Assembly: GCA_949316235.1 (NCBI GenBank)
Contig: OX438751.1
Span: 8,890,413-8,954,412 of the forward strand
DNA length: 64,000 nt
Direction of reading: 5' to 3'
From: Oegoconia quadripuncta
Taxonomy: Eukaryota > Arthropoda > Insecta > Lepidoptera > Autostichidae
Shown here: positions 62,091 through 64,000 of the stretch, piece by piece
How the letters are laid out: each line of letters begins with the position of its first letter
Position numbering within the stretch: the first letter of the stretch is position 1
The notes under the pieces: generated by a model
The model's input: the letters and a program-made list of their open reading frames with translations, nothing else
The model's database searches: none
What the model was told of the DNA's origin: nothing
Program-made: the position numbers and the translations under genes

Positions 62091-64000
62091 CCACAGAATG
62101 GTGCGAGGGATTATAAGCTGTAACTCCCGCAAAAAACATAGACTAATTACACCACCGTGCAGCTATAAGCTGCCTGATATCCCCGAAGATAAACTGCTAG
62201 AACTAAAACAAAAATTGCGACGAACAAAAAACCAGAAAAGCGTCTACGAGAAATACAATATACTAGAAAAAGAATTAAAGGATTTCGGAAACAAAGTTCG
62301 ACTTCAAACGACAAGGAAAGATAAAATTGGATGCGAAGCAAGACAGCTAATTGAAAAAAGAAAGGAAATGCTCCAAGACAGGAAAAATAGAAGAAGCGAC
62401 ATATCAAATATTAGTAAGAATATAAACCTGTGTATAAGAAAACATAGAAACAAAGCTAGGACAACGATGATTAACCATCATATTGAAAGGACGGGAGGAG
62501 TGAAAAAAGCATTAAAAGAGTTATGCGAATCAACAGCTTGGGTACCAAAGCTTAAAGACAAAAACAAACTGGTTACTAAAAGAAAGGATATAATTAAAAC
62601 GGCAACAGATTTCTATAGGCAACTCTACACAGATGCTCCCACCTACAATACTAACACAAGAAACATGGATCCGGACACAGATAGAGTCCCTCCCATATTA
62701 AGACAGGAAGTAATCAGTGCTATAACGTCACAAAAAAATAGAAAAGCTCCAGGGGAAGACAGAATAACAAATGAAATCCTGAAAGAAACAACAGAAGCTA
62801 CAGTAGACACCATCACAGACATATTTAATGATATTTTAGTGTCAGAAGAAATACCAAAACAATGGACACGAACAACGATCGTCTTACTACATAAAAAAGG
62901 AGATAAAGAACAAATAAATAATTACAGACCAATAAGCCTCATGTCTAATATATATAAAATATTCTCAAAAATAATACTGGGACGAATGACCAAGAAATTA
63001 GACGAAAATCAGCCTATAGAACAAGCGGGCTTTCGAAGCAATTATTCCACAATTGATCACATACATACCTTAAAACAAGTAATTGAAAAATATAATGAAC
63101 ATAAGAGGACTTATTACATAGCATTCATAGACTACAACAAAGCGTTCGACTCTTTAAAACATCAAAACATATGGGACACACTACAGAAACAGGGAATAGA
63201 GGGCAAATACATCAACCTCATCAAACAGATCTATAGTAATGGCAAAGCCAAAATTAAACTAGAAACCAGTGGTGAAGAGTTCGATATACAGAAGGGAGTC
63301 AGACAAGGTGACCCTATGTCCCCGAAACTATTTTCAGCCGTACTAGAACAAGTATTTAGAAACTTGGATTGGAGCACAAAAGGACTCATGATAAACGGAG
63401 AACATCTACACCATTTGAGATTCGCAGACGATGTAGTACTGCTGTGCACAAGCCCAATAGAAATGCAAGAGATGCTGGACCAATTAGCCACAGAAAGTGA
63501 AAAAGTGGGGTTAACAATGAATTTGACAAAGACTAAACTATTGACAAATGGTCAGAAAGAAACAATAACACTGAAGAACAATACTACTATAGAGTACGTG
63601 GACAGTTACGAGTACTTGGGACAAACCATATCTCCGACAGACCAGATGGATAGGGAGATCGATAAAAGAATATGCAACACTTGGAAAAGGTATTGGTCAC
63701 TGAAAGAGATAATGAAGAACAAGGATATTTCTCCCGCTCAGAAAGGCAAAGTACTGGACACGTGTATAACACCATGCCTTTCATACGGATGCCAAACGTG
63801 GGCCCTAACTAAGAAAAACTTAAGAAAACTGGAAGTGTGCCAAAATGCAATGCAAAGGAGTATGGTGGGTGTTAAGTTAAGAGACAGGGTAAAACTTACA
63901 GATATAAGACAAAAAACCAAAATCACCCCAATAACCTATGTAATACATAAAACGAAATGGAGATGGACGGGACATATGATTAGAGGAACAAATAAATGGT
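62046..64000 (+). CDS. LINE ORF2, reverse transcriptase part, open to window end
   Basis: Translation from the shifted frame is open for over 640 codons to the window edge. It contains FNTNHRMVRG (end of endonuclease), KAPGEDRITNEIL, NNYRPISLMSNIYKIFSK, IDYNKAFDSLKHQ, KGVRQGDPMSPKLFSAVLEQ and LRFADDVVLL (FADD catalytic box). Near the end are CQTWALTKKNLRKLEVCQNA and KWRWTGHMIRG. I read every codon and saw no stop. Only the last tens of residues are probably missing. Confidence 0.88.

Larger units (their letters stand above)
60070..64000 (+). mobile_element. Near-intact RTE-like LINE running off the window
   Basis: It carries a 5'UTR (from about 60070), ORF1 (60411-61232), a short gap and ORF2 with endonuclease and reverse transcriptase (from 61389). 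It is oriented opposite to NHLRC2 and probably sits in an upstream intron of that gene. The FADD catalytic box, the RTE-style endonuclease core and the WRWTGHMIR C-terminus favour the RTE superfamily. An ORF1 of this size is not typical of simple RTE elements. Confidence 0.85.

Overview
The window is AT-rich eukaryotic DNA, almost certainly from a moth or butterfly. The evidence is spliced coding exons with consensus GT/AG junctions, many tRNA-derived SINEs, Helitron-like elements of the lepidopteran 'CTAATATTATAAATG...CTAG' type, and CR1-, jockey- and RTE-like LINE fragments. No prokaryotic gene organisation, rRNA gene or CRISPR array was seen.

One conserved host gene is clear. It is the NHL-repeat protein NHLRC2 on the minus strand (50297-59281), with seven coding exons joined in phase. 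Together they encode about 545 residues: a six-blade NHL propeller and the C-terminal beta-rich domain. The N-terminal thioredoxin-like part must lie beyond the right-hand LINE or outside the window. Weaker host-gene signals are a signal-peptide first coding exon on the minus strand (11599-11707), a TATA-containing promoter with a possible 5'UTR exon (28413-28505), a possible first coding exon on the plus strand (22638-22672), and a small cysteine-rich secreted-type ORF (19159-19395).

The rest is mostly transposon-derived. Region 1-10 kb: a Helitron-like element, SINEs, a 291-bp tandem duplication, an OTU-protease fragment broken by a near-perfect 229-bp inverted repeat, and an internally deleted mariner-type element (7566-8394). 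Region 10-20 kb: a fold-back element abutting a SINE, a longer copy of the same mariner-type element (14562-15846), and a 197-bp tandem duplication of Helitron-derived sequence. Region 20-40 kb: scattered SINEs, MITEs and hAT-like elements, plus a 320-bp-arm near-perfect palindrome (33251-33946) whose ends match the 6.2-kb inverted repeat. Region 40-50 kb: a broken CR1-like LINE, extra copies of its 3' end, a jockey-like LINE fragment and further MITEs. Region 50-60 kb: NHLRC2, with introns full of SINEs, LINE debris and a Helitron. Region 60-64 kb: a nearly intact RTE-like LINE (ORF1, endonuclease, reverse transcriptase) with a single one-base frameshift, running off the window edge.

The most unusual signal is the pair of long, almost perfect palindromes. 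They share terminal sequence and a coding-like flank. One lies inside an OTU-domain ORF. The other lies downstream of a hairpin-headed repeat that also occurs upstream of the OTU ORF. This may be a family of large mobile elements that is not well described.
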